DNA from: Bacteroidia bacterium
Lineage (GTDB): Bacteria; Bacteroidota; Bacteroidia; J057
NCBI GenBank assembly: GCA_022760475.1
Contig: JALEFZ010000055.1
Location: 1 to 64,000, forward strand
DNA length: 64,000 bases
Direction: 5' to 3'
Shown here piece by piece: positions 26,786 to 35,196 of the stretch. The notes below the pieces were generated by a model that searched no databases, was not told where the DNA came from, and saw nothing but the letters and a program-made list of their open reading frames with translations. Each line of letters starts with the position of its first letter. Position 1 is the stretch's first letter. A program made the position numbers and the translations under genes.

Positions 26786-27631
26786 ATGATCCTCGACTAT
26801 CAAAAAATAGAAATACTGCAGAAGACCGTCTTCGAACGAGTCAGATTCAAACCTCCCTTAAAGGCAACTGAAATCATGGAAAATGAAGCCTGCCTTATCT
26901 ATGCCTTAAATGGGAGTTCGAATTTATTTGGAGGCTCATATACAGCATCCCTATACACAGATGAAAGTGTGCTAATGAAATGTGGCAACTTCATAAATAG
27001 CTGGAAGGTTACAGAAAATCCAGATCCCTATGAGGCCATTGCCATTCATTTTTATCCAGATGTGATCCAATTGGTCTTCGAAAATAACATCCCTGACTAT
27101 CTTCAGAATCAGGCAAGCAAAGACCATAAAGTATTCCAGAAAATCGCAAAAAATGACATCCTCAAAAGCTACATCACAAGTCTTTTGATGTACTTCGAAA
27201 ATCCTGCCCTATTCAATACTGATGTCATCAAATTAAAAATGCGGGAACTCATCGCATTGCTTTATCAGTTAGATAGCCATGGCATCAGGGATATGCTTTC
27301 GGACCTCTTTAATCCCCACCAGCTCGAATTCAAACAAGTCATTGCCGCTCATATTTTCCATGACCTTAGCCTGGAAGAATACGCTTCCCTGCTACACCTG
27401 AGTCTTTCTTCCTTTAAAAGAAAATTCAAAGAGATCTATGGGAATTCCCCAGGCCAATACATCCAAAATAAACGGCTAGAGAAAGCCGCCCAACTCCTAT
27501 CTACAAGTACCTCAAGGATAAGCGATATTTGTTACGATTGTGGATTTGGAGACATTAGTAATTTTTCAAAAGCCTTTTCAAAGAAATATGGAATCTCGCC
27601 TTCCGAATATCAAAAGGATCGTTTGAACTGA
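26786..27631 (+). CDS. AraC-family transcriptional regulator, 281 aa
   Basis: The N-terminal half (about residues 1-150) is a cupin-like sensor domain, ending with ALLYQLDSHGIRDML. The C-terminal helix-turn-helix motifs are FHDLSLEEYASLLHLSLSSF and ISDICYDCGFGDISNFSKAF, followed by YGISPSEYQKDR. Similar regulators sense a small ligand. It starts 52 bases after the SnoaL/DUF4440 lipoprotein, so they may be one unit. Confidence 0.9.
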   Translation: MILDYQKIEILQKTVFERVRFKPPLKATEIMENEACLIYALNGSSNLFGGSYTASLYTDESVLMKCGNFINSWKVTENPDPYEAIAIHFYPDVIQLVFENNIPDYLQNQASKDHKVFQKIAKNDILKSYITSLLMYFENPALFNTDVIKLKMRELIALLYQLDSHGIRDMLSDLFNPHQLEFKQVIAAHIFHDLSLEEYASLLHLSLSSFKRKFKEIYGNSPGQYIQNKRLEKAAQLLSTSTSRISDICYDCGFGDISNFSKAFSKKYGISPSEYQKDRLN

Positions 27632-27720
27632 TTTACCAAATTCTTGGGCTTTTCTACCAAGGTTTCGCCTTTGATTCGAACAATCTTTGTGTCGTTGATT
27701 AACCAATAAATCAAGATACA

Positions 27721-28131
27721 ATGAAAAGATTCATCCGCACAGAGCACGAAATCGCCGCACCTTCTGAAAAGGTTTGGGCAACCATCGCCAAAGGCGACGG
27801 GGTAGAAACATGGCTACCTATCATCAAATCTTCAAAACTTGAAGGGGGTAACCGCAGGTTTTGTGAAATGCATGAGGGAGGAAAGCTTGAAGAAACCATC
27901 CTGGCTTCTGAAGGAACCAAAACCTTTATGTACAGCATCGACAAGCAAGAGGCTTTTCCAGCTAAAGAGATTGTAGGGACGATGAAAGTCGAAGCCCTAA
28001 GTGCCGACAAGACAAAACTCTTCTGGGATGTCGAAATGGAAGTAGAAAATGATGAGGTCTTCGCTGAATTGAAAAAGAACATCGAAGGTGTCTATCAAAT
28101 GTCTGCTGCTAAACTTAGCGAAATAGCCTAA
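27721..28131 (+). CDS. SRPBCC (START/polyketide-cyclase-like) protein
   Basis: 136 aa. MKRFIRTEHEIAAPSEKVWATI is the strand-helix opening of the Bet v 1/SRPBCC fold, then GDGVETWLPIIKSSKL and MKVEALSADKTKLFWDVEME, ending in a long C-terminal helix. The fold gives a deep hydrophobic pocket for a ligand; function unknown. Cytoplasmic. Monocistronic between AraC and a terminator-like hairpin. Confidence 0.85.
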   Translation: MKRFIRTEHEIAAPSEKVWATIAKGDGVETWLPIIKSSKLEGGNRRFCEMHEGGKLEETILASEGTKTFMYSIDKQEAFPAKEIVGTMKVEALSADKTKLFWDVEMEVENDEVFAELKKNIEGVYQMSAAKLSEIA

Positions 28132-28138
28132 ACAGATG

Positions 28139-28171
28139 AGGGGGCGGTGGATAGGTTTTAGACTGCCCCCT
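28139..28171 (+). terminator. Terminator-like hairpin after the SRPBCC gene
   Basis: AGGGGGC (28139-28145) pairs with GCCCCCT (28165-28171) around a 19-base loop. The T-tract after it is short, so this is a moderate call. Confidence 0.65.
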
Positions 28172-28195
28172 TATTCATTCTAATACATTTTAATT

Positions 28196-28633
28196 ATGGG
28201 AAAACAAGAGCTAATAAAAAAGTGGAAGGGCAATAGACGCTATACACTCAAGTTTCTGGACGTTGTAGCTGAGGAGCAGTTTACATTTAAGCCCATAGAG
28301 GGAATGAAATCCTATCAATCCCAATTGAGTCATATCACTACCTGGTTACGAACCCATAGCAGGTTTGTAAGTGGAGTTGACATGGAAAAGTTGCCGACAA
28401 AAAATAAGGAAGAAATTCGGATAGCACTTGAAGACTTTTTTGACTCCATAATTGCCTTCCTGGAAAATACTACGTCAGAAATTTTGGATGAAAAAACCAA
28501 GGTATGGTATGGCAATGTCTCCAAAGAAGCCATTCTACTCACAATGGACAATCACCTTTCCCATCATCGGGGGCAAATGGTGGTCTACCTAAGGTTGTTA
28601 GACATCAAGGCTCCATCTTATATTGGCTGGTAA
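28196..28633 (+). CDS. DinB family protein
   Basis: 145 aa. A four-helix DinB-type protein with the conserved metal His pattern: SHITTW near the middle and DNHLSHHRGQMVVYLRLLDI at the end of the domain. The DinB superfamily includes metal-dependent thiol (bacillithiol or mycothiol) S-transferases; the actual substrate is not known. Cytoplasmic. Convergent with the tetR gene. Two more members of this superfamily are at 60409 and 61047. Confidence 0.88.
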   Translation: MGKQELIKKWKGNRRYTLKFLDVVAEEQFTFKPIEGMKSYQSQLSHITTWLRTHSRFVSGVDMEKLPTKNKEEIRIALEDFFDSIIAFLENTTSEILDEKTKVWYGNVSKEAILLTMDNHLSHHRGQMVVYLRLLDIKAPSYIGW

Positions 28634-28658
28634 AAATCTTCCTTCAGATTTATATTTC

Positions 28659-29240
28659 TTAATCTAATATGGATAGCAGGGAATCAACAGAATCTGAAAA
28701 AATTGCCTCATCGAAGTCAACCTTGGTTACCACCTTCAATCCATTGTAAAAGGTAAAGAACAAACTGGCAATAACTTCCGGATTTTTATCCTTAGAAATT
28801 TGCTTCCTCTCGATACCCAAGGCTATATAATCACGAAAAATCCCCTCGAATCGCTTCTTATGCTCCTGAATAAATACCGAGAATTCCTTTTCATTGGGGA
28901 TGAACTCTATCGTAGAATTCACAACAAAACAGCCTTTTTTATCCTCGTCTGAACTTGACTGCTTTAACGCCATGTCAAAAAGATTCCGAAAACCTGTCTT
29001 TATGTCCTTTTGGCTCTCCAGGTAATTTTTAATAGCGTCCCGATTGCTGTCCCTGTATCGAGCAAAAGCCCTCTGGAATAGATACTTCTTCCCTCCATAA
29101 GTATCGTAAAGGCTGGCTCTATTGATCCCAAGGTGGTTTACCAAGTCCTGAATAGAAGTTGCATGGTACCCTTTCTTCCAAAATAGGTCCATGGCTTTTT
29201 CTAATACCTCTTCTTCATCAAATAACTTTACTCTTGGCAT
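28659..29240 (-). CDS. TetR/AcrR-family repressor
   Basis: 193 aa. N-terminal helix-turn-helix: EVLEKAMDLFWKKGYHATSI and NHLGINRASLYDTYGGKKYL (residues 9-54), typical of TetR. The C-terminal domain is variable and would bind the inducer. The gene follows the SDR gene but has its own promoter (29286-29317) carrying the same operator as the SDR promoter, so it probably represses itself and the SDR. The ligand is unknown; a substrate of the SDR is a reasonable guess. Confidence 0.9.
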   Translation of the reverse strand: MPRVKLFDEEEVLEKAMDLFWKKGYHATSIQDLVNHLGINRASLYDTYGGKKYLFQRAFARYRDSNRDAIKNYLESQKDIKTGFRNLFDMALKQSSSDEDKKGCFVVNSTIEFIPNEKEFSVFIQEHKKRFEGIFRDYIALGIERKQISKDKNPEVIASLFFTFYNGLKVVTKVDFDEAIFSDSVDSLLSILD

Positions 29241-29253
29241 ATCTAATGGGTAA

Positions 29254-29292
29254 AACTTTGGAGCTATAAGTTCGGCTTATAGCTCCAAAGTT
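29254..29292. repeat. 39-base interrupted palindrome at the tetR start region
   Basis: Perfect arms of 17 bases, AACTTTGGAGCTATAAG (29254-29270) and CTTATAGCTCCAAAGTT (29276-29292), separated by TTCGG. The right arm overlaps the -7 element, so the expected start site lies inside the palindrome. Confidence 0.9.
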
Positions 29293-29317
29293 ACAATTTC
29301 GGAACAATCGTTCCAAA
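29286..29317 (-). promoter_or_regulatory. tetR promoter with operator in the spacer
   Basis: On the minus strand: -33 TTTG (29314-29317), a 20-base spacer, -7 TAACTTTG (29286-29293), a perfect Bacteroidota promoter. The spacer contains GGAACGATTGTTCC (29301-29314), an inverted repeat matching the SDR operators. Confidence 0.88.
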
Positions 29318-29333
29318 TTGATACAAAAAAATA

Positions 29334-30092
29334 CTATCCGACCAATAGGGGATTGACGTTGATCCCACCATCAATGTTATACTCAGCACCAGTAATGAAT
29401 GAAGCCCTGTCAGAAACCAGGAAGGCAACCAGCTCCGCGATGTCTTCGGGTTTTCCAAACCTCTTCAGTGGAACGCGATTTTGCATAGCAGACGCGAATC
29501 CGTTCAATTGCTCTTCAGGCATACCAGTTTTGCCAAAGATAGGGGTAGAGACCGGGCCAGGATTCACTGCATTTACCCTGATGTTTCTACCAGCCAATTC
29601 TGTTGCAGCGGTTCTGGTATAAGAGTTCATGGCAGCCTTGGTTGAAGCGTAAATGGCTGTATTGGGCATGCCAGTATAGGCGTTTATTGAAGACAAATTG
29701 ATGATGCTTCCACCGTCATTCAGGATGGGCAAAAACTTCTCAACAGTGAATACGGCTCCCTTGAAGTTGATCCCCATCTGGGTATCAAACATTTCTTCTG
29801 TGATTTGTCCTATTGGAGCAGGAGCAAAGATCCCAGCATTCACGAATAGGATGTCAATGTTTCCAAACTCATTTCTTACTTCTTCAACAGCAGCATCAAT
29901 GGCTGATAAATCCAACACATCAGCTGTGATCCCTTTAACTCCAAGTTCAGCCGCCGCCGCGTTCACCTTTTCAGTCGAACGACCTGTGATGATTACTTTA
30001 GCACCATCTTCTTTCAACTTTTTGGCAGTTGAATAACCAATCCCACTGTTACCTCCTGTGACAACAGCAATTTTTCCGTCTAAATGACTCAT
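29334..30092 (-). CDS. SDR-family oxidoreductase
   Basis: 252 aa, the classic short-chain dehydrogenase length. Cofactor motif TGGNSGIG at residues 12-19; NAG at about 86-88; active site Ser (SSINAY), Tyr and Lys in YASTK; VNPGPVSTP after it. The C-terminus ends with DGGINVNP. NAD(P)-dependent oxidation or reduction of a hydroxyl or carbonyl on an unknown substrate in the cytoplasm. It is controlled by the divergent-type operator pair at 30128-30177 and lies 93 bases before tetR on the same strand. Confidence 0.92.
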   Translation of the reverse strand: MSHLDGKIAVVTGGNSGIGYSTAKKLKEDGAKVIITGRSTEKVNAAAAELGVKGITADVLDLSAIDAAVEEVRNEFGNIDILFVNAGIFAPAPIGQITEEMFDTQMGINFKGAVFTVEKFLPILNDGGSIINLSSINAYTGMPNTAIYASTKAAMNSYTRTAATELAGRNIRVNAVNPGPVSTPIFGKTGMPEEQLNGFASAMQNRVPLKRFGKPEDIAELVAFLVSDRASFITGAEYNIDGGINVNPLLVG

Positions 30093-30127
30093 ACAAAAAG
30101 CGTGATTAATGGTTTAATAATTTATTC

Positions 30128-30177
30128 AGAACGATCATTCCAGAACAAATGTGCAATAACAGAACGATAGTTCCAAA
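30128..30177 (-). promoter_or_regulatory. SDR promoter with two TetR operators
   Basis: On the minus strand: -33 TTTG (30174-30177), a 20-base spacer, -7-like CACATTTG (30146-30153, one mismatch to TAnnTTTG). Operator 1, GGAACTATCGTTCT (30161-30174), fills the spacer start; operator 2, GGAATGATCGTTCT (30128-30141), lies downstream of the -7. Their centres are 33 bases apart, about three helical turns. Same geometry as the tetR promoter. Confidence 0.88.
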
Positions 30178-30298
30178 TAAAATTTTCAGATTAATTCTTA
30201 GTAAGATTGAGAAGACTTGAACTCAGCTTTTGATATGTGGGATTTTTGATTGTTTATCTCCATCGCTTTTGCCTATTTGACCAACTAGATAGGAACTC

Positions 30299-33115
30299 AT
30301 GGCATTTTATCCCGGTCAAAGATATACATCTGAAGGTGAGCCTGAACTAGGTGTAGGCATTGTAATCGAAGCCCAATTCGGGCGTGTAAAAATCCACTTT
30401 CAAGGAGCTGGGGAAACCCGGCTTTACGCAGAATCCAGTGCTCCATTGAAGAGGCTGAACATCAAGCCTGGGGATACCATTCAGGATGCCAACCAGCGTT
30501 CCATGCTGGTGGAGCGGATACAGGAAGGAGATTTGTATCTCTATATCGGAACAGAGCGAGTGATTTCTGAAGATGAGCTGGGAGATGTAAGGGTCCAGCA
30601 CAGCGTAGACGATCGCCTTTTCAATGGAGATGTAGACAATCCTGAGCAATTTGCCCTAAGGAGGCGCACCCTGGATCTTGAACATAGAAGGCGGCTCTCC
30701 CCCATCCAGGGTTTTGTAGGAGGCCGCATCGACCTTATCCCACACCAGTTGTACATTGCCCATGAGGTCAGTAGCCGTTTTGCCCCACGCATTTTACTAT
30801 CAGATGAAGTCGGGCTGGGTAAAACGATTGAAGCCTGTTTGATTTTGCATCGCCTTCTTTTGAGTGGCAGAATTTCAAGGGTACTTATCCTGGTGCCCGA
30901 GTCTTTGCTTCATCAGTGGTTTGTAGAGATGCTACGCCGATTTAACCTCTGGTTTCACATCCTGGATGAAGAGCGTTGCCGCGAACTTGAAGAGGGTGCT
31001 CCTGAAGGAAATCCTTTTCTCGATAGTCAACTGGTCATTTGCCATACCGACTTTCTGACATCTTCTCCTAAACGTGCCCAGCAAGCCTTGACTGCAAACT
31101 GGGATATGCTGGTCGTGGATGAAGCCCATCACCTGAAGTGGTCCGAAGAAGACGTCAGTTCATCATATAAACTTGTAGAGCATTTAAGCCAGGCAATCGA
31201 AGGCTTGTTGCTGCTTACCGCAACCCCACAACAATTGGGAATCGAAAGCCACTTCGCTCGTTTGCGATTGCTTGATCCAGATCGCTACACAGATTTTTCC
31301 AAATTCAAAGCCGAACCCCAGGATCATCAATTCACCGCAGACCTGCTGGAAAATCTTTCAAAGGGTTCCAAGCTAAACAAGGCAGAAACCCAATGGCTCC
31401 AGACACACTTTGGTTCTGACAGAATTGAAGAGCTGAAAGAAAGAGAAACTGCTCGCGACCAATTGATTGAAGATATTCTGGATCAATATGGTCCTGGAAG
31501 GGTAATTTTCAGAAATACCCGGGCAGCCATTGAGGGATTTCCAAAACGTGTAGCGCGTCTGGCACCCCTGAGGGAATCGGAAGATTCCGCCCTTTGGGTT
31601 GCACGATTTAGTGAAGAATTTGTCGCAGATATTTCGAAAGAGTCGGGACTAAGCCCTAAATTTTATTTCAGTAAGGATCCCCGCCTGAAGTGGCTCCGCC
31701 AATTGATGGATAAGCTAGCTCCTGCCAAGGTACTCCTCATTTGCCGAAGCAAAGAAAAAGTCCTTAGCCTGGAAGCTGAGCTCAAGAAGCAAAGCAACTT
31801 GAAATTGGCAGTTTTCCATGAAGACCTTAGCATCGTACAGCGGGATAGAAATGCCGCATGGTTCGCAGAACCAAATGGTGCGCGCCTGCTTCTTTGTTCA
31901 GAGATTGGCAGTGAAGGCCGCAATTTTCAGTTTTCTCACCAGCTTGTTTTATTCGACCTCCCTCTCAACCCAGAGTTATTGGAACAGCGTATTGGTAGGC
32001 TAGATCGCATTGGGCAGCAAAAAGATATCCAGATTCATATCCCTTACCTGATCGGTAGTCCTCAGGAAGTTCTTGTTCGTTGGTTTCATGAAGGGCTACA
32101 GGCTTTTGAGCAAAACCTGGAAGGTGCAGACCAGTTGTCCAGCCGCTTTGGAGAAGAACTGAGGTCTTTATTTGAAGATTGGGGGGGAGAAAATGCTACA
32201 GCTCGTCTTGAAAAACTCATTTTAGAAACAGCTACGTTCCAGCAGGAAATCAAAAAGGTCATGGCCAATGGTCGAAATCGCCTACTGGAAATGAATTCCT
32301 ACCGCCCAAAAGTTGCGGCAGAAATTGTGAATCTGATTGAGGCGGCAGATCGGGACATGACACTGGAACAATACATGACCGAGGTGTTTGAACAGTTCGC
32401 AGTCGAGATGGAAGACCTTGGCCCGCGCAGTTATTTCCTACATCCTGCCCCTCAAAACCTGGAAGCATTCCCAGGTGTCCCTCAAGAGGGAGTTGCGGTG
32501 AGTTTTAGCCGTAAATGGGCATTGAGTCGAGAAGACGCAAGTTTCCTGAGTTGGGATCACCCCATTGCCACAGGCACACTGGACATGGTACTAGGATCTG
32601 GTTTGGGAAGTGCAAGTTTTGGGGTATTGAGAATTCCAGGCAAACAAGGACTCCTGATAGAAGCAATATTTGTACTGGAAAGTATGGGGGGAGAAGCCTT
32701 ACAGGTAGACCGCTTTTTACCCCCGACTCCTATCCGTGTAGTGGTAGACCACAAAGGGGACGAACAAAGTGAGGATTATCCTCCCGAATTGATTGACCAA
32801 CGATTGATTTGGGCTCCCATGGATGAATTGCTGGAAAATGAAGTGCTAATGGAGGCCATACTTCCACGCATGATTGCTGATGCAACCGAACTGGCTGAAC
32901 TACGTGCCGCTACCCATATCATGGGAGGCATCCGTAACATGGAACAGAGCCTGGATCACGAAATTCGCAGGCTCGAAAAGCTACAGGAGGTAAATCAGAA
33001 TATTCGCAGCAATGAAATAGAGCTTGCACGAAAAAGTCAACAGCTTTTAAAAGATGTGATTCAGGATGCAGGGATTAGGCTTGATTCCCTCCAATTGATT
33101 AGATTAGAATATTGA
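30299..33115 (+). CDS. rapA: RNA polymerase-associated SNF2-type ATPase RapA
   Basis: 938 aa, close to E. coli RapA (968). The N-terminal Tudor-like part has MAFYPGQRYTSEGEPELGVG; the SNF2 ATPase has the Walker A DEVGLGKT (Lys175) and DEAHH (Asp274), LLLTATPQQLG and, in the second RecA lobe, LLCSEIGSEGRNFQF and QRIGRLDRIGQ. The C-terminal half keeps RapA blocks (FSRKWALSREDASFL, VDRFLPPTPIRVV). RapA binds RNA polymerase and frees it from stalled post-termination complexes. All core motifs are intact. It stands alone, not near rpo genes. Confidence 0.95.
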   Translation: MAFYPGQRYTSEGEPELGVGIVIEAQFGRVKIHFQGAGETRLYAESSAPLKRLNIKPGDTIQDANQRSMLVERIQEGDLYLYIGTERVISEDELGDVRVQHSVDDRLFNGDVDNPEQFALRRRTLDLEHRRRLSPIQGFVGGRIDLIPHQLYIAHEVSSRFAPRILLSDEVGLGKTIEACLILHRLLLSGRISRVLILVPESLLHQWFVEMLRRFNLWFHILDEERCRELEEGAPEGNPFLDSQLVICHTDFLTSSPKRAQQALTANWDMLVVDEAHHLKWSEEDVSSSYKLVEHLSQAIEGLLLLTATPQQLGIESHFARLRLLDPDRYTDFSKFKAEPQDHQFTADLLENLSKGSKLNKAETQWLQTHFGSDRIEELKERETARDQLIEDILDQYGPGRVIFRNTRAAIEGFPKRVARLAPLRESEDSALWVARFSEEFVADISKESGLSPKFYFSKDPRLKWLRQLMDKLAPAKVLLICRSKEKVLSLEAELKKQSNLKLAVFHEDLSIVQRDRNAAWFAEPNGARLLLCSEIGSEGRNFQFSHQLVLFDLPLNPELLEQRIGRLDRIGQQKDIQIHIPYLIGSPQEVLVRWFHEGLQAFEQNLEGADQLSSRFGEELRSLFEDWGGENATARLEKLILETATFQQEIKKVMANGRNRLLEMNSYRPKVAAEIVNLIEAADRDMTLEQYMTEVFEQFAVEMEDLGPRSYFLHPAPQNLEAFPGVPQEGVAVSFSRKWALSREDASFLSWDHPIATGTLDMVLGSGLGSASFGVLRIPGKQGLLIEAIFVLESMGGEALQVDRFLPPTPIRVVVDHKGDEQSEDYPPELIDQRLIWAPMDELLENEVLMEAILPRMIADATELAELRAATHIMGGIRNMEQSLDHEIRRLEKLQEVNQNIRSNEIELARKSQQLLKDVIQDAGIRLDSLQLIRLEY

Positions 33116-33155
33116 CATTCCATTTAACCTAGGCATCCCCAAAAGAAGTAAAGCC

Positions 33156-33860
33156 ATGGAGAAAAAACAGAATTGGAAAAAATATCTCATAGAATTTATC
33201 TCGATTTTTGTGGCAGTTATCTCCGCCTTTGCTTTGGACAATTGGAACGAAAATCGAAAAAATGATGAAGCAGCTACAAAAATCCTGATTGAAGTATCAA
33301 ACGGGCTTCAAAGAGACCTGGAGGACATCAACATCAATATGTATGGACACAGGAAAGGAATCCAAGCATGTGTTTATTGGCGTAAAGTGATTTCAAATCA
33401 AGAATTCAACAAGGATTCCCTGAAGCAGTACTACTTAGGGTTGACGAGAGATTTTTTTTCGGCTCAAAACAGTTCTGGATATGAAACTTTGAAGTCGACC
33501 GGACTCGAATTGATCAAAAATGACTCACTGAGATTTGATATCATCTCCCTCTACGAATATGATTACCAATCCCTAAAAACCATGGAGGAGAATTATTTTG
33601 AGATGCAATTTCAGGAAAACTACTTCAAGGATTTTAACAGCATCATCGCTCCCAACTTCGAATTTGACGAAAAGGGGGACATGGCAAGGATCAAAACCCC
33701 ATTAAACATCAGCCCAGATAAGCAAAAAATACTGATGGCTTACCTCTGGAAAATTCAAGTAAATAGGACATTCATTCTTAGGTATTATGCCACCATGGAA
33801 TCGAAAATTGAACACATTTCCCAACGGATCGACCAGCATATAAAAAAACCTCCGAAGTAG
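33156..33860 (+). CDS. DUF6090-like membrane-anchored protein, paralogue 1
   Basis: 234 aa. N-terminus KYLIEFISIFVAVISAFALDNWNE (a membrane helix followed by a conserved N-W segment), then a long soluble helical region. The architecture matches the gene at 63276: helix IEFI...VVISVLLAF followed by QLNNW, then helical sequence and length of about 220. Function unknown. The soluble part would face the periplasm or cytoplasm; topology not certain. 40 bases after rapA. Confidence 0.8.
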   Translation: MEKKQNWKKYLIEFISIFVAVISAFALDNWNENRKNDEAATKILIEVSNGLQRDLEDININMYGHRKGIQACVYWRKVISNQEFNKDSLKQYYLGLTRDFFSAQNSSGYETLKSTGLELIKNDSLRFDIISLYEYDYQSLKTMEENYFEMQFQENYFKDFNSIIAPNFEFDEKGDMARIKTPLNISPDKQKILMAYLWKIQVNRTFILRYYATMESKIEHISQRIDQHIKKPPK

Positions 33861-33991
33861 ACGCGAGGAATCTTATATCAAGCAAAAATGACCACCATTA
33901 ATTCCAATAAACATTTGAAAAACTGAAATGTATTGGAACAAATTGCAGATCTTAATGAACGGTTATCCTTTAAACACAAATACGAGACAGG

Positions 33992-35155
33992 ATGAAGCAA
34001 TTGTCTATTACATTGATCATTCTCCTAGGAATCTATTCCTGCAAGCCGAGCAGCAAACAAAGTTCAACTGCAAAAGTCAAAGCCGAAAAAGTACTTATCC
34101 TTGATAGCCTGCTTCACCCATGGAGCATGGCATTTCTGAGTGAAGAGGAAGTTCTAATCACAGAAAAAGACAGAAAGTTAATCAAGGCGAATTTAAGCAC
34201 GAAAGAAAAAAATATCATAAAAGGCTTCCCGGATGACCTGGTTGACAGCATCAGGGTCAAGGATTTTCGAGATAATTCAGGTCTGTTTGAGGTAATCAAG
34301 CATCCCAGATTCGAAGAGAATCATTTCATCTATGTCTCCTATGCAGCAGAGTCTAATGAAGGGACAACCACAAAAATAATCAGAGCAAGTCTAAAGGAAG
34401 ATTCATTATCAGATGTGAAAAGCATTTTCCTTGCCGAACCCTATAGATTTGACCTGTTTCATTATGGAGGCGGGATGACCTTCGGTCAGGATGGTAAACT
34501 TTATGTAACCATCGGAGAAAGATTTTATAATGAAATAGACCAGCCTGCATTGCCTGTGGCACAAGACCTGAATGACAGGCGAGGCAAAATTCATAGGCTC
34601 AATGAGGATGGAAGCATTCCAAAGGACAACCCTACATTCGAAGGAGAATCGCTTCCAAGTATTTACGCCTCTGGCATAAGGGCTGCACAAGGAATACATA
34701 TGGATCCTGTATCGGGCCAAATTTGGTTCAGCGAGCATGGCTCAGTCCAAGGCGATGAACTGAACCTGCTGAAGCCGGGAGCAAATTATGGCTGGCCCAT
34801 TGAAACGACAGGAAAATACCGGAACAAGACCTTTTCTCCTCCTAAAATTAAAAATGCACAATTTACTCCTCCCAAATACTATTGGCTACAAACCATCGCG
34901 CCTAGTGGCCTCACATCTTATCATGGCGATGAATTTCCCCAATGGAAGGGAGATCTAATATTATCAGGACTGTCCAGAGGAAGCCTTTGGAGAATCCATT
35001 TGGAAGACAATGAGGTAGTCAGCCTCGAAGAGTTATTCGTCAATGATCGCGTGCGATCAAGGAAGGTAGCAAGTAGCCCTGAAGGGAAATTGTATATGCT
35101 TACAGACGAAAAGAATGGCAAATTGATCCAAATAAGAAATGTTGCAAAGCCTTAA
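33992..35155 (+). CDS. PQQ-dependent aldose-sugar dehydrogenase-like protein, lipoprotein
   Basis: 387 aa. Lipoprotein signal with Cys17 (GIYSC). The six-bladed propeller is of the YliI/Asd type: HPWSMAFLSEEEVLITEKD near the start, GGGMTFGQDGKLYVTIGE in blade 2, ASGIRAAQGIHMDPVSGQIW, NYGWPIETTG and LSGLSRGSLWRI later. The family oxidises sugars with PQQ in the periplasm; some homologues bind other ligands. No PQQ synthesis genes are present in the window. Confidence 0.88.
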   Translation: MKQLSITLIILLGIYSCKPSSKQSSTAKVKAEKVLILDSLLHPWSMAFLSEEEVLITEKDRKLIKANLSTKEKNIIKGFPDDLVDSIRVKDFRDNSGLFEVIKHPRFEENHFIYVSYAAESNEGTTTKIIRASLKEDSLSDVKSIFLAEPYRFDLFHYGGGMTFGQDGKLYVTIGERFYNEIDQPALPVAQDLNDRRGKIHRLNEDGSIPKDNPTFEGESLPSIYASGIRAAQGIHMDPVSGQIWFSEHGSVQGDELNLLKPGANYGWPIETTGKYRNKTFSPPKIKNAQFTPPKYYWLQTIAPSGLTSYHGDEFPQWKGDLILSGLSRGSLWRIHLEDNEVVSLEELFVNDRVRSRKVASSPEGKLYMLTDEKNGKLIQIRNVAKP

Positions 35156-35196
35156 TCAGGTTAGTTTTTGACCTTACTTTTAGAATAAAAAATACA

